From assembly GCA_902578305.1 (NCBI GenBank), contig CACHCK010000008.1, positions 1 to 33,219 on the forward strand: 33,219 nucleotides of DNA. The letters run 5' to 3'. The position numbers and the translations under genes are program-made. The notes under the pieces were generated by a model. It saw nothing but the letters and a program-made list of their open reading frames with translations, did not search any database and was not told where the DNA came from. Positions 1-9,039 of the stretch are shown here, piece by piece (position 1 is the first letter of the stretch; each line of letters opens with the position of its first letter). Origin of the DNA: an uncultured Pelagibacteraceae bacterium (GTDB lineage: Bacteria > Pseudomonadota > Alphaproteobacteria > Pelagibacterales > AG-422-B15).

Positions 1-567
1 GAAATTAAATATAGATTAGCCAGCGGAACAGTTGGTATTCAACATGCAACTAACCAAGTGATTGAGGAAGGTGAGCTTCCAATGATGATTGCTGTTTATA
101 TAGTAATCATAATCTTAGTTTTCGCTACTTATCTCGATTGGCGGGCAACGATTTGTTGTACTGTGCCGCTAACATTTGCAACAATGCTTGGTTATGCCTT
201 TATGGACCTAGCCCAAATAGGACTAAAAGTATCAACTTTGCCAGTGATGGTACTAGCTGTTGGGGTTGGAGTTGACTATGCTTTTTACATTTACAATAGA
301 TTGAATATGAGAATGAAAGAGGGTTTAGATATCACTGAAGCGTTTGAACATACTTTCGCAAATACTGGCGCTGCGGTTGTATTTACTGCAATAACATTAG
401 CAATTGGAGTATCAACTTGGTCTTTTTCTGCATTAAAATTCCAGGCAGATATGGGCTCTCTTCTTACATTTATGTTCATTATTAATATGGTTTGTGCTAT
501 GACAACATTGCCAGCTTTAGCTGTCGTTCTTGACAAGCTATTTCCGAGAAAAAGAATAAAGAATTAA
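1..567 (+). CDS. RND/MMPL-family exporter, C-terminal part (cut by window edge)
   Basis: The reading frame is open from base 1, so the GTG at 58 is an internal valine codon and not a start. The 188 visible residues are the last membrane half of an RND-superfamily permease of the MMPL type. Five or so hydrophobic segments are visible, and the stretch GVGVDYAFYIYNRL matches the conserved G-x-D-Y motif of the transmembrane relay in this superfamily. Such proteins use the proton gradient to move lipids or other hydrophobic compounds across or out of the inner membrane; the substrate cannot be told from here. The C-terminus is a short basic tail (PRKRIKN) as expected for a cytoplasmic end. Its stop codon interlocks with that of the convergent ABC ATPase gene. 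Family assignment is firm; function beyond export is not. Confidence 0.85.
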   Translation, partial: EIKYRLASGTVGIQHATNQVIEEGELPMMIAVYIVIIILVFATYLDWRATICCTVPLTFATMLGYAFMDLAQIGLKVSTLPVMVLAVGVGVDYAFYIYNRLNMRMKEGLDITEAFEHTFANTGAAVVFTAITLAIGVSTWSFSALKFQADMGSLLTFMFIINMVCAMTTLPALAVVLDKLFPRKRIKN

Positions 568-1493
568 GTCTTAATTAATTTTAAAAAAACATCTTCTAGA
601 TTTGTTTCTTTAATAGATAAATCTTTAATCTGAATTTTAGATAATCTCAATGCTTCTAAAATGATATTAATTTTAATTTCGCTTGGTTTGTATATTATTA
701 TAAGTTGATCACCATCTATCTTGTGTTCTAAATTTAAATTTGTTAAAGAATCTAAATCAAAACTATAATTTTCGAATGAAATTATTATCTTTTTTCTGTC
801 TATAAAAGATTTGATATTAGAAGTAGTATCTTTTGCGATTAATTTACCTTCATCAATAATGGCAATGTCATTACATAATTCTTCAGCTTCATGTAAATAA
901 TGTGTTGTAATTATGATTGTTTTACCTCGCTTATTCAAATTTTTAATATTTGCCCACAAATTAGCTCTTAGCTCAACATCCACGCCTGCAGTTGGTTCAT
1001 CAAGTATTAATATTTCAGGATCATGAACCATTGCCTTGGCTATAAGCAATCTTCTTCTCATTCCTCCAGAAAGTGTTCTAGCATATGCGTGAGATTTTTC
1101 CTCTAATGCAAGAAGCTCGAGGATTTCATTAGTTCTTCTTCTATTTTTGGGAACACCAAATAAACCAGCCTGGATTTCCAATAATTCATAAGGAGTAAAA
1201 AAAGGATCAATATTTAATTCTTGAGGAACAATACCCATTAATTTTTTTACATCTTTCAACTTTTCATCATGACTCATGTCAAATATATCTATATGCCCTG
1301 ACGTTTTTTTTACTAGATCAGCTAGAATATTAATAAAAGTTGATTTGCCCGCACCATTAGGTCCGAGTAATCCAAATATCGAGCCTTTTTGTACTTTGAG
1401 AGAAATATTATTTAGAGCTAATTTTTCATTTTTAGATCCTAAACTATAAATTTTATTTAAACCTCTGACTGATATAGCGACATCACTTGACAT
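564..1493 (-). CDS. ABC transporter ATP-binding protein, ABC-2 type, orphan
   Basis: A 309-residue ATPase of the ABC-2 export class (CcmA/NodI/YadG-like). Walker A is GPNGAGKST at about residues 44-52, the signature LSGGM at 141-145, Walker B ILILDEPT at 161-168, and the switch histidine in TTHYLHEAEE at about 198. A roughly 90-residue C-terminal extension follows the nucleotide-binding domain, as is common in this class. ABC-2 ATPases normally work with a membrane permease encoded next door. None is present: one flank is the RND exporter tail and the other is the divergent zinc-finger/polA run. The permease is therefore encoded elsewhere, or the ATPase pairs with an unexpected partner. I see no Shine-Dalgarno site before the start codon. 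Substrate unknown. Confidence 0.9.
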   Translation of the reverse strand: MSSDVAISVRGLNKIYSLGSKNEKLALNNISLKVQKGSIFGLLGPNGAGKSTFINILADLVKKTSGHIDIFDMSHDEKLKDVKKLMGIVPQELNIDPFFTPYELLEIQAGLFGVPKNRRRTNEILELLALEEKSHAYARTLSGGMRRRLLIAKAMVHDPEILILDEPTAGVDVELRANLWANIKNLNKRGKTIIITTHYLHEAEELCNDIAIIDEGKLIAKDTTSNIKSFIDRKKIIISFENYSFDLDSLTNLNLEHKIDGDQLIIIYKPSEIKINIILEALRLSKIQIKDLSIKETNLEDVFLKLIKT

Positions 1494-1555
1494 AAAAAAA
1501 TAATAAATATTAGAATTAATAGTTTTTCAAAGTAATTTCTTGTATCATTCTGTTT

Positions 1556-1732
1556 ATGAATTCTCCAGAGATAAAAAGTGAAGAAATCAAAGATATTGAA
1601 TACGTAAATTCAAAAAAACTAAGTTGCTCTGGAGTTGAAGGTCCATTAGGACACCCAAAGGTATACCTTGATATGGGAAACGATAATCAGATTGTTTGTC
1701 CATATTGTAGTAAATTATTTATACTTAGATAA
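1556..1732 (+). CDS. Small zinc-finger domain protein (zf-CHCC type)
   Basis: A 58-residue ORF ends TAA exactly where the polA ATG begins, with no spacer. The protein has C24, G32-H33-P34, V36-Y37-L38 and a closing C48-P-Y-C51, the C-x8-H-P-x-V-Y-L...C-x-x-C pattern of the zf-CHCC family. That family includes the mitochondrial complex I accessory subunit NDUFS6 and small alphaproteobacterial relatives. The four ligands probably bind one zinc ion. In the NDUFS6 family the role is in complex I assembly; whether this free bacterial protein does the same is inference. The zero-base junction makes translational coupling with polA likely. A TATCAT hexamer at 1543-1548, seven bases before the ATG, could be a -10 element of a leaderless promoter, but I see no good -35. 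Confidence 0.8.
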   Translation: MNSPEIKSEEIKDIEYVNSKKLSCSGVEGPLGHPKVYLDMGNDNQIVCPYCSKLFILR

Positions 1733-4549
1733 ATGGCAGAAAAAAATCACCTATTTTTGGTTGATGGATCAGGATATATTTTTAGAGCATATTATGCATT
1801 GCCGCCACTATATCGGAAAAGTGATGGGCTACCAACCGGAGCAGTGAATGGTTTCTGTAATATGCTGTATAAATTAATTGAAGACACTGACAAAAAGATT
1901 AGCCCGACACATCTAGCAGTAATTTTTGACAGTGCCAGAAAAACTTTCAGAAATGATATTTATAAAGAATATAAAGCTAATAGAGGTGATCCACCAGAGG
2001 ACTTAATACCACAATTTAAAATAATCAAGGATGCCGTAAAAGCTTTTGGCATACCATCTATTGAATTAAGTGGTTATGAAGCAGACGATATTATTGCAAC
2101 ATATGCATCACTCGCAGAAAATAAAAAATGGAGTGTATCTATAGTTTCCTCAGATAAAGATCTTATGCAAATCGTTTCAAATCAGGTGAAATTAATCGAT
2201 ACAATGAAAAATAAAACTATTGGCCCGAATGAAGTCTTAGAAAAGTTTGGTGTTGGTCCAAAAAATGTTATTGATGTTCAAGCACTGGCTGGTGATAGTT
2301 CTGACAATGTACCAGGCGCACCAGGTATTGGAATTAAAACTGCAGCGCAGCTTATTAATGAATTTCAGAGTATTGAGAATCTTTTGGAAAACCATGAGGA
2401 AATCAAACAGCAAAAGCGCAGAGAAACAATCAGGGATAGTAGGAAAAATATCCTTATTAGCAAAGAATTAGTTACGTTGAAAAGGGATGTAAACAATATT
2501 CCAGCTCTCAATGATTTAGTTAAAAAAGAAATTTCTGTTGAGACTTTAGTCCCTTTTTTAGATGAGCTGGAGTTAAAGAAGTTATCTGAAAGAATAAGAA
2601 AAAAAAATCCAAATATAAAAATTACATCCAAAAAGCTAACAAGTACCAAAAAACTAAAAAATTTAAATGAGCAAATTGAAAAAACAGATGATAATTTTAA
2701 AAAATCGATCAAAATTTCTAATTCCAAATCTTCTTACAATTTAATAAATGATGAAAAAAAACTTAAAAAGTTGGTTAGCGAAATCTATGATACGGGTGAA
2801 TTTGTATATGATGTTGAAACAGACTCGCTAAATATAATCGAGGCTAATCTAGTTGGCGTTTCTTTTTGTTTTAACCAGAAAATTGCCTACTATATTCCTG
2901 TGCAACATGTTGACCATGATGAAAAGAAAATTCAAAGCCAAATATCTCTCAAAAGTTTTCTATCAATAATTGCCCCTTTAATGAAAGATGAGTCCATAAT
3001 TAAAATTGGCCACAATATTAAATATGATAATTCAATTTTAAATAAATATGGAGTTGAAGTAAGGGGTTTTCACGATACCATGTTAATGTCTTATGTTCTC
3101 GATGCAGGCGTCAATCGGCATAATATGGATGAATTAGCCAATATTCATTTAAACAGAGAAACAATTAAATTTAAAGATATAGTTGGCAGTGGTAAATCGC
3201 AGATTACTTTTGACAAAGTAAAAATTGATGACGCACTAAATTATGCAGCCGAAGATGCGGAAATAACTTATAAATTATATTTGTTTTTAAAAAAAAGAGT
3301 TCAACAAGAGAAAGGCAATTATATTTACACCAACATTGAAAGAGAACTAATTAATCCGATCCAATCAATGGAAACCAATGGAATTAAAGTTGATAAGAAA
3401 TATCTAAATGATTTATCATTTCAATTCTCACAAAGAATAGAGAAACTCGAAAAAAAAATATACAAGGAAACAGGTTCAAAATTTAATATTGGTTCTCCAA
3501 AACAATTATCTGAAATCTTATTTGATAAATTAAAACTTAAGCCACCTAAAAAAACCAAAACTGGTGAAAAATCCACAGGAATTGAAGTTTTAGAAGATCT
3601 TGCATATGAAGGAAATAAAGTTGCTGATACAATTATTCAGTGGCGACAAATCTCTAAATTAAAGAATACATATACAGATGCACTTCAAAACCATATTGTA
3701 GAAAAAACAGGCAGAATACATACATCATTTGCTATGGCTTCAACTAATACAGGAAGACTGGCATCATCAGATCCAAACCTACAAAATATTCCGATAAGAA
3801 CAGAGGAGGGGAAATCAATTAGAAAGGCCTTTATACCTGATCAAGGCTATGTGATGTTTGCTGCCGATTATAGTCAAATTGAACTAAGGGTTCTCGCACA
3901 TATGGCTGACGTAGCACAACTAAAGGAAGCGTTTATAAATAATGAGGATATTCATCAAATTACCGCCTCAGAAATTTTCAATGTAAAACTAAAAGAAGTA
4001 GATAACGAATTGAGAAGAAAAGCCAAAGCAGTTAACTTTGGGATCATATATGGGATCTCAGCCTATGGACTTGCAAAACAGCTTTCAATATCAAATTATG
4101 AAGCAGGGGATTTTATAAAAAAATATTTTCAGAAATTTTCAGGAATAAAAGAATTTATGGATCATACGAAGGAGTTTTGTAGAAATAATGGTTATGTTGA
4201 GACGATTTGTGGAAGAAAATGCTTTTTTCCACGAATTAAGGACAAAAATTTTGCGCTTAGATCTTTTCAAGAAAGAGCAGCAATAAATGCACCAATTCAG
4301 GGTACTGCAGCTGATATTATTAAATTAGCCATGATTAAAATAAATGGTAAAATTAAAAATTCAAATGATTGTAAAATGCTTTTACAGGTTCATGATGAAT
4401 TAATTTTTGAAATAAAAAAAAGTAAATTAGACCACTTTAAAAAAATTATTATAGAAGAAATGGAAAATGCATTAATGCCCAAATTTGATTTTTCTGTACC
4501 TTTAGTAGTTGACCATAACCATGCTCTAAATTGGAGTGATGCTCATTAA
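1733..4549 (+). CDS. polA: DNA polymerase I
   Basis: Full-length 938-residue family A polymerase for gap filling and Okazaki fragment maturation. The N-terminal 5'-3' exonuclease (about 1-300) has the GYEADDIIAT motif and the helix-hairpin-helix region GDSSDNVPGAPGIG. A lysine-rich linker (about 290-330) follows. The 3'-5' proofreading domain is intact: D360 and E362 in YDVETDSL, D432 in GHNIKYDN, and D508 in YAAEDAEIT. The polymerase domain (about 550-938) has motif A DYSQIELR with catalytic D712, the O-helix KAVNFGIIYGISAYG, and motif C QVHDELIFE with D888. The ATG follows the zinc-finger stop directly, and the terminal TAA shares one base with the next ATG, so the run from 1556 to 6599 is probably one transcript. 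No Shine-Dalgarno site is visible. Confidence 0.97.
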   Translation: MAEKNHLFLVDGSGYIFRAYYALPPLYRKSDGLPTGAVNGFCNMLYKLIEDTDKKISPTHLAVIFDSARKTFRNDIYKEYKANRGDPPEDLIPQFKIIKDAVKAFGIPSIELSGYEADDIIATYASLAENKKWSVSIVSSDKDLMQIVSNQVKLIDTMKNKTIGPNEVLEKFGVGPKNVIDVQALAGDSSDNVPGAPGIGIKTAAQLINEFQSIENLLENHEEIKQQKRRETIRDSRKNILISKELVTLKRDVNNIPALNDLVKKEISVETLVPFLDELELKKLSERIRKKNPNIKITSKKLTSTKKLKNLNEQIEKTDDNFKKSIKISNSKSSYNLINDEKKLKKLVSEIYDTGEFVYDVETDSLNIIEANLVGVSFCFNQKIAYYIPVQHVDHDEKKIQSQISLKSFLSIIAPLMKDESIIKIGHNIKYDNSILNKYGVEVRGFHDTMLMSYVLDAGVNRHNMDELANIHLNRETIKFKDIVGSGKSQITFDKVKIDDALNYAAEDAEITYKLYLFLKKRVQQEKGNYIYTNIERELINPIQSMETNGIKVDKKYLNDLSFQFSQRIEKLEKKIYKETGSKFNIGSPKQLSEILFDKLKLKPPKKTKTGEKSTGIEVLEDLAYEGNKVADTIIQWRQISKLKNTYTDALQNHIVEKTGRIHTSFAMASTNTGRLASSDPNLQNIPIRTEEGKSIRKAFIPDQGYVMFAADYSQIELRVLAHMADVAQLKEAFINNEDIHQITASEIFNVKLKEVDNELRRKAKAVNFGIIYGISAYGLAKQLSISNYEAGDFIKKYFQKFSGIKEFMDHTKEFCRNNGYVETICGRKCFFPRIKDKNFALRSFQERAAINAPIQGTAADIIKLAMIKINGKIKNSNDCKMLLQVHDELIFEIKKSKLDHFKKIIIEEMENALMPKFDFSVPLVVDHNHALNWSDAH

Positions 4550-5334
4550 TGTCAGAGGTAATTGTTCTTGTTACTGGAGGCTTTGATCCAATTCATAGTG
4601 GGCACATCGCATATCTAAAGGATGCAAAAAAATTAGGGGATAAACTTATTGTAGGAGTCAATTCTGATCAATGGTTGGTGCAAAAAAAGGGAAGTCCTTT
4701 TCTTCCAATCGAGGAAAGAATTGAAATAGTATCAAATTTATCTGTAGTGGATAAAGCAATTGAATTTACTGATGATGAATTAAATTCGGCTTCTGGCGCA
4801 ATTCAAAAAGTAATAGATCAATATCCAGATAATAAAATAATTTTTGCAAATGGAGGGGATAGAACCTCAGATAATATTCCTGAGATGGAAAAATTTAAAA
4901 ATAATAAAAATGTAGAATTTGAATTTGGTGTTGGAGGAGATTTTAAAAAGAATTCATCTAGTTGGATATTAAAAAATTGGCAAGGACCACTTGAATACAG
5001 ACCATGGGGCTGGTTTAGAGTAATTGATGATAGTGATGATCATAAAATAAAGGAAATACAGGTAAATCCAAATTCAAGACTTAGTTATCAGTCACATGCC
5101 AAAAGATCTGAAGTATGGATAGTAATTAAGGGTGATGCAACTGTATTGATTGATGACAGCGAGCATCATTTAAAAATAAATAATTCAATTTTTATTCCGG
5201 TAGGTAGCAAACATCGATTGGAAAACAATACTGACTCACCACTAAATATAATTGAAGTTCAGACAGGCACATATTTTGGTGAGGACGATATTGTCAGATA
5301 TGAAGACGATTATGATAGAAAATTAAGCAAATGA
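4549..5334 (+). CDS. RfaE-like nucleotidyltransferase fused to a type II phosphomannose-isomerase-like cupin
   Basis: A 261-residue two-domain protein. Residues 1-145 are a cytidylyltransferase-fold nucleotidyltransferase: GGFDPIHSGH (10-19) is the HxGH nucleotide-binding motif, GGDRT lies near 102, and a serine-rich KNSSSWI motif near 134-140 sits where RfaE/HldE-type enzymes have their late conserved motif. Residues 148-256 match the C-terminal cupin of bifunctional mannose-6-phosphate isomerase/GMP enzymes: RPWGWF, LSYQSHAKRSE, IPVGSKHR and GEDDIVRYEDDYDR. Probable metal ligands Q181, H183, E188 and H222 are kept, but the usual EHW reads EVW. This suggests one polypeptide handling activation and isomerisation (or binding) of a sugar phosphate, perhaps for surface glycans. 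It overlaps polA by one base and the MFS gene by ATGA. The exact substrate is unknown. Confidence 0.8.
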   Translation: MSEVIVLVTGGFDPIHSGHIAYLKDAKKLGDKLIVGVNSDQWLVQKKGSPFLPIEERIEIVSNLSVVDKAIEFTDDELNSASGAIQKVIDQYPDNKIIFANGGDRTSDNIPEMEKFKNNKNVEFEFGVGGDFKKNSSSWILKNWQGPLEYRPWGWFRVIDDSDDHKIKEIQVNPNSRLSYQSHAKRSEVWIVIKGDATVLIDDSEHHLKINNSIFIPVGSKHRLENNTDSPLNIIEVQTGTYFGEDDIVRYEDDYDRKLSK

Positions 5335-6599
5335 GTAAGCTTCCTGCAAATAAGTATTTAGCTTTCTTTCTACTTCTTAATATCTTTAATTTTGTAGATA
5401 GAAATTTATTAATGGCTTTTGCTAATGAAATAAAAAGTGATTTTAATCTTTCAAATGTTGAATGGGGTCTTTTAACAGGTGTTTATTTTCTTTTTTTCTA
5501 CTCGATATTTGGAATTTTTATGGGAGTTCTTGGGGACAAATTTAATAGAATGAAAATTATTGCAGTAGGTGTCTTTTTGTGGAGTTTAATGACCGCATTC
5601 ACGGGTATTGCAAAAAGCTTTGTTCATTTGATAATTGCAAGGGCCTTAATTGGCATTGGTGAGTCAGCACTAACTCCAAATGCAGTCTCAATGCTTTCTG
5701 ATTTATTTCCACAAAATAAAAGAGCGACAGCATCAGCTATTTATTACCTAGGTATTCCACTTGGTGTTGGAGTTGGTTTAATTATAGCCTCGGTCTTTGG
5801 ACCTATATTTGGATGGAGAACAGTTTTCATAACATTAGGTTTAATAGGTATAGTTCTGGCAATCATAACCTATTTTCTTGCTGTGCCTAAAAGAGGAGAA
5901 CAAGAAAACATACAAAATGAAAATGAAAAAAGTTTATCTACTAAAGAAATAATCTCAAAAACTCTTGAGACATTTTCAAATTCAAAATCAATCATATTTC
6001 TAATTATTGGTGGTATTTTTATGCATATACCACTTGGTACTGGCAATTTTGAACTTCTTTGGGCAGTCAATGAGAGAGGTTTTACAAGTTCATCTTATAA
6101 CCTACTATTTGGAACTTTTTTCATTGTAGGTGGAACGTTTGGCGCTGTAGTAGGTGGTGTTATAACAGATAAATTTGGCCCCAAATTTGAGGGTGGTGCA
6201 ATGACTGTTCTTACGATTTCATATTTAATATTAACTCCGCTTACTATAAGTTACAGATTTATTGAGCCAAGTGGTTTATTTTTTTATTTCACTTTATTTT
6301 TTATATCTGTGAATGTTACATTTTGGGTAGGGCCAATATTTGCAGCTATGCAAACACTTACTCCATACAAAGTAAGATCCACCATGTTGGCAGTATTTAT
6401 CCTAGGTGTAAATATCATTGGTATGGGATTGGGAAGCTTCGTCACAGGGTATCTTGCTGATTATGTGTTTAATAATACTGCTTCGCCATATACTTGGTCT
6501 TTAGTTGCTGTAGGAGCAACAGGAATTGTATCAATACTTTGTTTTTATATTGCAAGTTTTAGTTATAAAAAAGATACAGAATTTGCTATGCAGTCTTAA
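5331..6599 (+). CDS. MFS transporter, spinster-like
   Basis: A 422-residue 12-segment major facilitator. The first helix carries NFVDRNLL (about 20-27). Motif A is [11 protein letters not shown] (65-75). The stretch [15 protein letters not shown] with [12 protein letters not shown] and [11 protein letters not shown] is characteristic of the spinster-like group found in many marine proteobacteria. A hydrophilic loop near residues 190-210 separates the two six-helix halves. Substrate cannot be predicted; spinster relatives move lysophospholipids or small organic molecules. Its ATG overlaps the previous stop (ATGA), so it is translationally coupled to the nucleotidyltransferase-cupin gene and could import or export the related sugar compound. 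It ends on a TTAA shared with the stop of the convergent pckA. Confidence 0.9.
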   Translation: MSKLPANKYLAFFLLLNIFNFVDRNLLMAFANEIKSDFNLSNVEWGLLTGVYFLFFYSIFGIFMGVLGDKFNRMKIIAVGVFLWSLMTAFTGIAKSFVHLIIARALIGIGESALTPNAVSMLSDLFPQNKRATASAIYYLGIPLGVGVGLIIASVFGPIFGWRTVFITLGLIGIVLAIITYFLAVPKRGEQENIQNENEKSLSTKEIISKTLETFSNSKSIIFLIIGGIFMHIPLGTGNFELLWAVNERGFTSSSYNLLFGTFFIVGGTFGAVVGGVITDKFGPKFEGGAMTVLTISYLILTPLTISYRFIEPSGLFFYFTLFFISVNVTFWVGPIFAAMQTLTPYKVRSTMLAVFILGVNIIGMGLGSFVTGYLADYVFNNTASPYTWSLVAVGATGIVSILCFYIASFSYKKDTEFAMQS

Positions 6600-8200
6600 A
6601 TTTGAGAAGGTCCTGAATTTATTATTTTCTCCTCAACATCAGATTCAAACTTTACAAAATTGTCTATGAACATACTTACTAATTTCTTAGCTTGTAAATC
6701 ATACTCAGATGTATCAGCCCACGTACTTCTTGGGTCTAAGACGCTTCCATCGATTCCGTTAACTTCCAGTGGTACAAAAAAACCAAAATTTTTATCCTTT
6801 CTCATTTCTGCATTAGATAGCTCACCAGATAATGCTGCATCTAATAGCCTTCTCGTATTTTTTATTGATATTCTCTCTCCCACGCCGTAAACACCACCAG
6901 ACCAACCTGTATTTACTAACCAACAATCTACATTATATTTTGAAATTTTCTCTTTGAGTAAATTACCGTACTCTATTGGATTTCTTGGCATAAAGGGAGC
7001 CCCAAAACACGTAGAAAATGTTGCCTGTGGTTCATTTGATAGTCCAATTTCTGTTCCAGCAACTTTAGCTGTATAACCTGAAAGAAAATGATACATGGCC
7101 TGGTCAGGTGATAATTTTGCAATTGGCGGTAATACACCAAAAGCATCAGCTGTTAACATAATTATATTTTTTGGATGATTTGCTTTACCTGATTTTATTA
7201 CGCCAGGAATATAGTCTAACGGATACGCCCCTCTTGTATTTTCAGTAAGAGAATTATCGTCAAGATCTAAAAGGCCATTTTCTTTCATTATCGCATTTTC
7301 TATGACCGTTCCCTTCATTTGAGTAGTCTGATATATTTCAGGCTCAGCTTCTTTTGATAAACGAATAAGTTTTGCATAGCATCCTCCCTCAAAATTAAAA
7401 AGACCATCGTCAGACCAGCCATGTTCATCATCACCTAATAGAGATCTCTTTGGATCAGCACTTAACGTTGTTTTACCAGTTCCAGATAGACCAAAAAAGA
7501 TCGCTGAATCACCATCATTCCCAGTATTAACTGAACAATGCATTGGCATAACTTTTTTTTCTGGCAATAAAAAGTTAAGGAGAGTGAAAACTGATTTTTT
7601 TGTCTCTCCGGCATACTCAGTTCCTGAAATTAGAATTACCTTCTCTTTTAAATTTACGATAATTGCTGTTTCACTATTGGTTCCATGAAATTTAGGGTCC
7701 ATTTTTAAATTTGGAAAATTTATTATTGTAAAGTCAGCACTAAAACTATTAACTTCCTCTGGCGTTGGCCTGACTAAAAGATGCCTTGCAAACAGACCAT
7801 GCCATGCGTATTCAGTAATTATTGTAACTTTTAAAGAATGATTTCTATCTGCTCCACCCATTAAATCGTGAGCGTATATCGATTTACCTTTAGCAAATTC
7901 TATAAATGAACTAGCTATTTTTTGATAATCTTCCTCAGAAAGGGGCACGTTGGTATCACCCCAGTGGATTTTATCTTTATTATCATCTTCCTTTACAAAA
8001 AATTTGTCATTCGCCGAACGTCCTGTGTGTTTTCCTGTTTCGACAACTAACGCGCCGTGTTTAGACAACTGTCCTTCACCATTCTTATGAGATATTTCAT
8101 ATAGTTCCTCAGAACTTAAGTTACGGCTTACTTTAGAAGCATTTTCTATAATTTGATTATTTAGATGATTATTCATGATATGAGTGTGTGATAAAAACAT
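6596..8200 (-). CDS. pckA: Phosphoenolpyruvate carboxykinase (ATP)
   Basis: Converts oxaloacetate and ATP to phosphoenolpyruvate, CO2 and ADP, the committed step of gluconeogenesis from organic and amino acids. The 534-residue product has the substrate-binding TGRSANDKF (about 59-67), the kinase-1a P-loop GLSGTGKTT (237-245), and the metal/ATP motif [18 protein letters not shown] just after it, all intact, and is of normal family length. The start is uncertain. The ATG at 8200 gives a non-conserved MFLSHTHI leader, and the ATG at 8176 gives a product beginning MNNHLNNQ, which I consider at least as likely. No Shine-Dalgarno site precedes either. It is divergent from chvI, an arrangement known in Rhizobiales and other alphaproteobacteria. 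Confidence 0.96.
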   Translation of the reverse strand: MFLSHTHIMNNHLNNQIIENASKVSRNLSSEELYEISHKNGEGQLSKHGALVVETGKHTGRSANDKFFVKEDDNKDKIHWGDTNVPLSEEDYQKIASSFIEFAKGKSIYAHDLMGGADRNHSLKVTIITEYAWHGLFARHLLVRPTPEEVNSFSADFTIINFPNLKMDPKFHGTNSETAIIVNLKEKVILISGTEYAGETKKSVFTLLNFLLPEKKVMPMHCSVNTGNDGDSAIFFGLSGTGKTTLSADPKRSLLGDDEHGWSDDGLFNFEGGCYAKLIRLSKEAEPEIYQTTQMKGTVIENAIMKENGLLDLDDNSLTENTRGAYPLDYIPGVIKSGKANHPKNIIMLTADAFGVLPPIAKLSPDQAMYHFLSGYTAKVAGTEIGLSNEPQATFSTCFGAPFMPRNPIEYGNLLKEKISKYNVDCWLVNTGWSGGVYGVGERISIKNTRRLLDAALSGELSNAEMRKDKNFGFFVPLEVNGIDGSVLDPRSTWADTSEYDLQAKKLVSMFIDNFVKFESDVEEKIINSGPSQI

Positions 8201-8211
8201 ATAATTACATT

Positions 8212-8245
8212 TATGTTAAGGGCAAATATTTACAAAGTTAACATA
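8212..8245. repeat. 8-bp inverted repeat in the pckA-chvI divergent intergenic region
   Basis: TATGTTAA at 8212-8219 and its exact reverse complement TTAACATA at 8238-8245 flank an 18-bp spacer. The arms are about 26 bp apart centre to centre, which suits a dimeric regulator binding two sites on one face of the helix. It lies just upstream of the pckA starts. In AT-rich DNA such a repeat may be chance, so this is a candidate operator only. Confidence 0.3.
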
Positions 8246-8271
8246 CCTGTTAGTTATATTTTTATGATTTT

Positions 8272-8289
8272 CTGCCATTTTAATGCCAT
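8272..8289 (+). promoter_or_regulatory. Pho-box-like direct repeat upstream of chvI
   Basis: CTGCCAT-TTTA-ATGCCAT is two 7-bp direct repeats separated by 4 bp, an 11-bp period. This is the layout of OmpR/PhoB-family tandem half-sites (E. coli Pho box: CTGTCAT-N4-CTGTCAT). A CATAAT hexamer (8294-8299) just downstream could be the -10, and the chvI ATG is at 8314. It could be an autoregulatory ChvI site or a PhoB site; sequence alone does not separate these. Confidence 0.45.
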
Positions 8290-8313
8290 AACTCATAATT
8301 AATAAATAGAAGT

Positions 8314-9012
8314 ATGAAGACTTTAATTGCACTCGTAGATGATGACCGAAATATTTTGATTTCCTTGGAAGAGCTACTGAAAAAAGAGGAATTTGAAATT
8401 CATACTTATGCTGATGGTCAATCTGCTCTAAATGGGATGTTTAGATATCCCCCCGCCTTAGCTGTAATTGACATAAAGATGCCTCGTATGGATGGTTACG
8501 AGCTTTTTAGAAAGATAAGAGAAAAACTTAAAATACCAGTAATATTTCTTACATCAAAAGATCAAGAAGCAGATAAGTTGAAAGGTTTAATGCAGGGTGT
8601 TGATGGCTATGTTACAAAAGGAGGTAATTTTTCTAAAGAAATTTTAATTGAAACAATTAAAAATACGCTAAATAGAGTTAAAATTGACTCTGATAGTAAG
8701 AATGTAAATGAAATAATTTTACATGGTGATTTAAGACTAGACTGCTTAAGATATTCTTGTGAATGGAAAGAAATTGAACTTGATGAAGATTTAACTACAA
8801 CAGAATTCAAAATAATTAGAGAGTTAGTTGAGAGACCGGGAATTGTAAAATCCAGAGATCGTCTAATGGAGATAGCATATAATGATGAGCTTGATGTAGA
8901 CGACAGGACGATCGATAGTCATATAAAAAGGATTAGAAAAAAATTTCGTAAAATAGATCCTAAGTTCAATGCTATTCACACATTGTATGGTTCAGGATAT
9001 CAATGGAAATAA
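8314..9012 (+). CDS. chvI: ChvI-like response regulator (OmpR/PhoB family)
   Basis: A 232-residue two-domain regulator. The receiver domain (1-120) has the acidic pocket D9/D10, the phosphoacceptor D53 in VIDIKMPRMDG, T80 and the conserved lysine K82 in FLTSKDQ. The C-terminal winged helix (about 135-232) contains LTTTEFKIIRELVERPG and DRTIDSHIKRIRKKF, followed by the wing YGSGYQWK. Position next to pckA and directly before a membrane kinase gene, plus domain type, fits ChvI/ExoR-controlled systems of alphaproteobacteria, which respond to acid or envelope stress. The gene starts with ATG, and a Pho-box-like direct repeat lies about 25 bp upstream, suggesting control by an OmpR-family protein, possibly itself. 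Confidence 0.9.
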   Translation: MKTLIALVDDDRNILISLEELLKKEEFEIHTYADGQSALNGMFRYPPALAVIDIKMPRMDGYELFRKIREKLKIPVIFLTSKDQEADKLKGLMQGVDGYVTKGGNFSKEILIETIKNTLNRVKIDSDSKNVNEIILHGDLRLDCLRYSCEWKEIELDEDLTTTEFKIIRELVERPGIVKSRDRLMEIAYNDELDVDDRTIDSHIKRIRKKFRKIDPKFNAIHTLYGSGYQWK

Positions 9013-9039
9013 AATATATTTCTGTTTAAAATAAAAGAG

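Noticed and set aside
58-567. GTG at 58 as the start of a 169-residue membrane protein
   Set aside because: The frame is open upstream to base 1 with sequence that continues an RND exporter, so the gene is truncated by the window edge.
2365-2727. Reverse-strand ORF of 120 codons inside polA
   Set aside because: It is the antisense of the lysine-rich linker of polA (runs of AAA give F/L/S-rich protein), with no family resemblance. Other such antisense frames, including those at 23950-24276 and 32804-33216, were dropped for the same reason.
1733-4549. Loss of proofreading in polA, seen in some bacterial lineages
   Set aside because: All exonuclease acidic residues (D360, E362, D432, D508) are in place.
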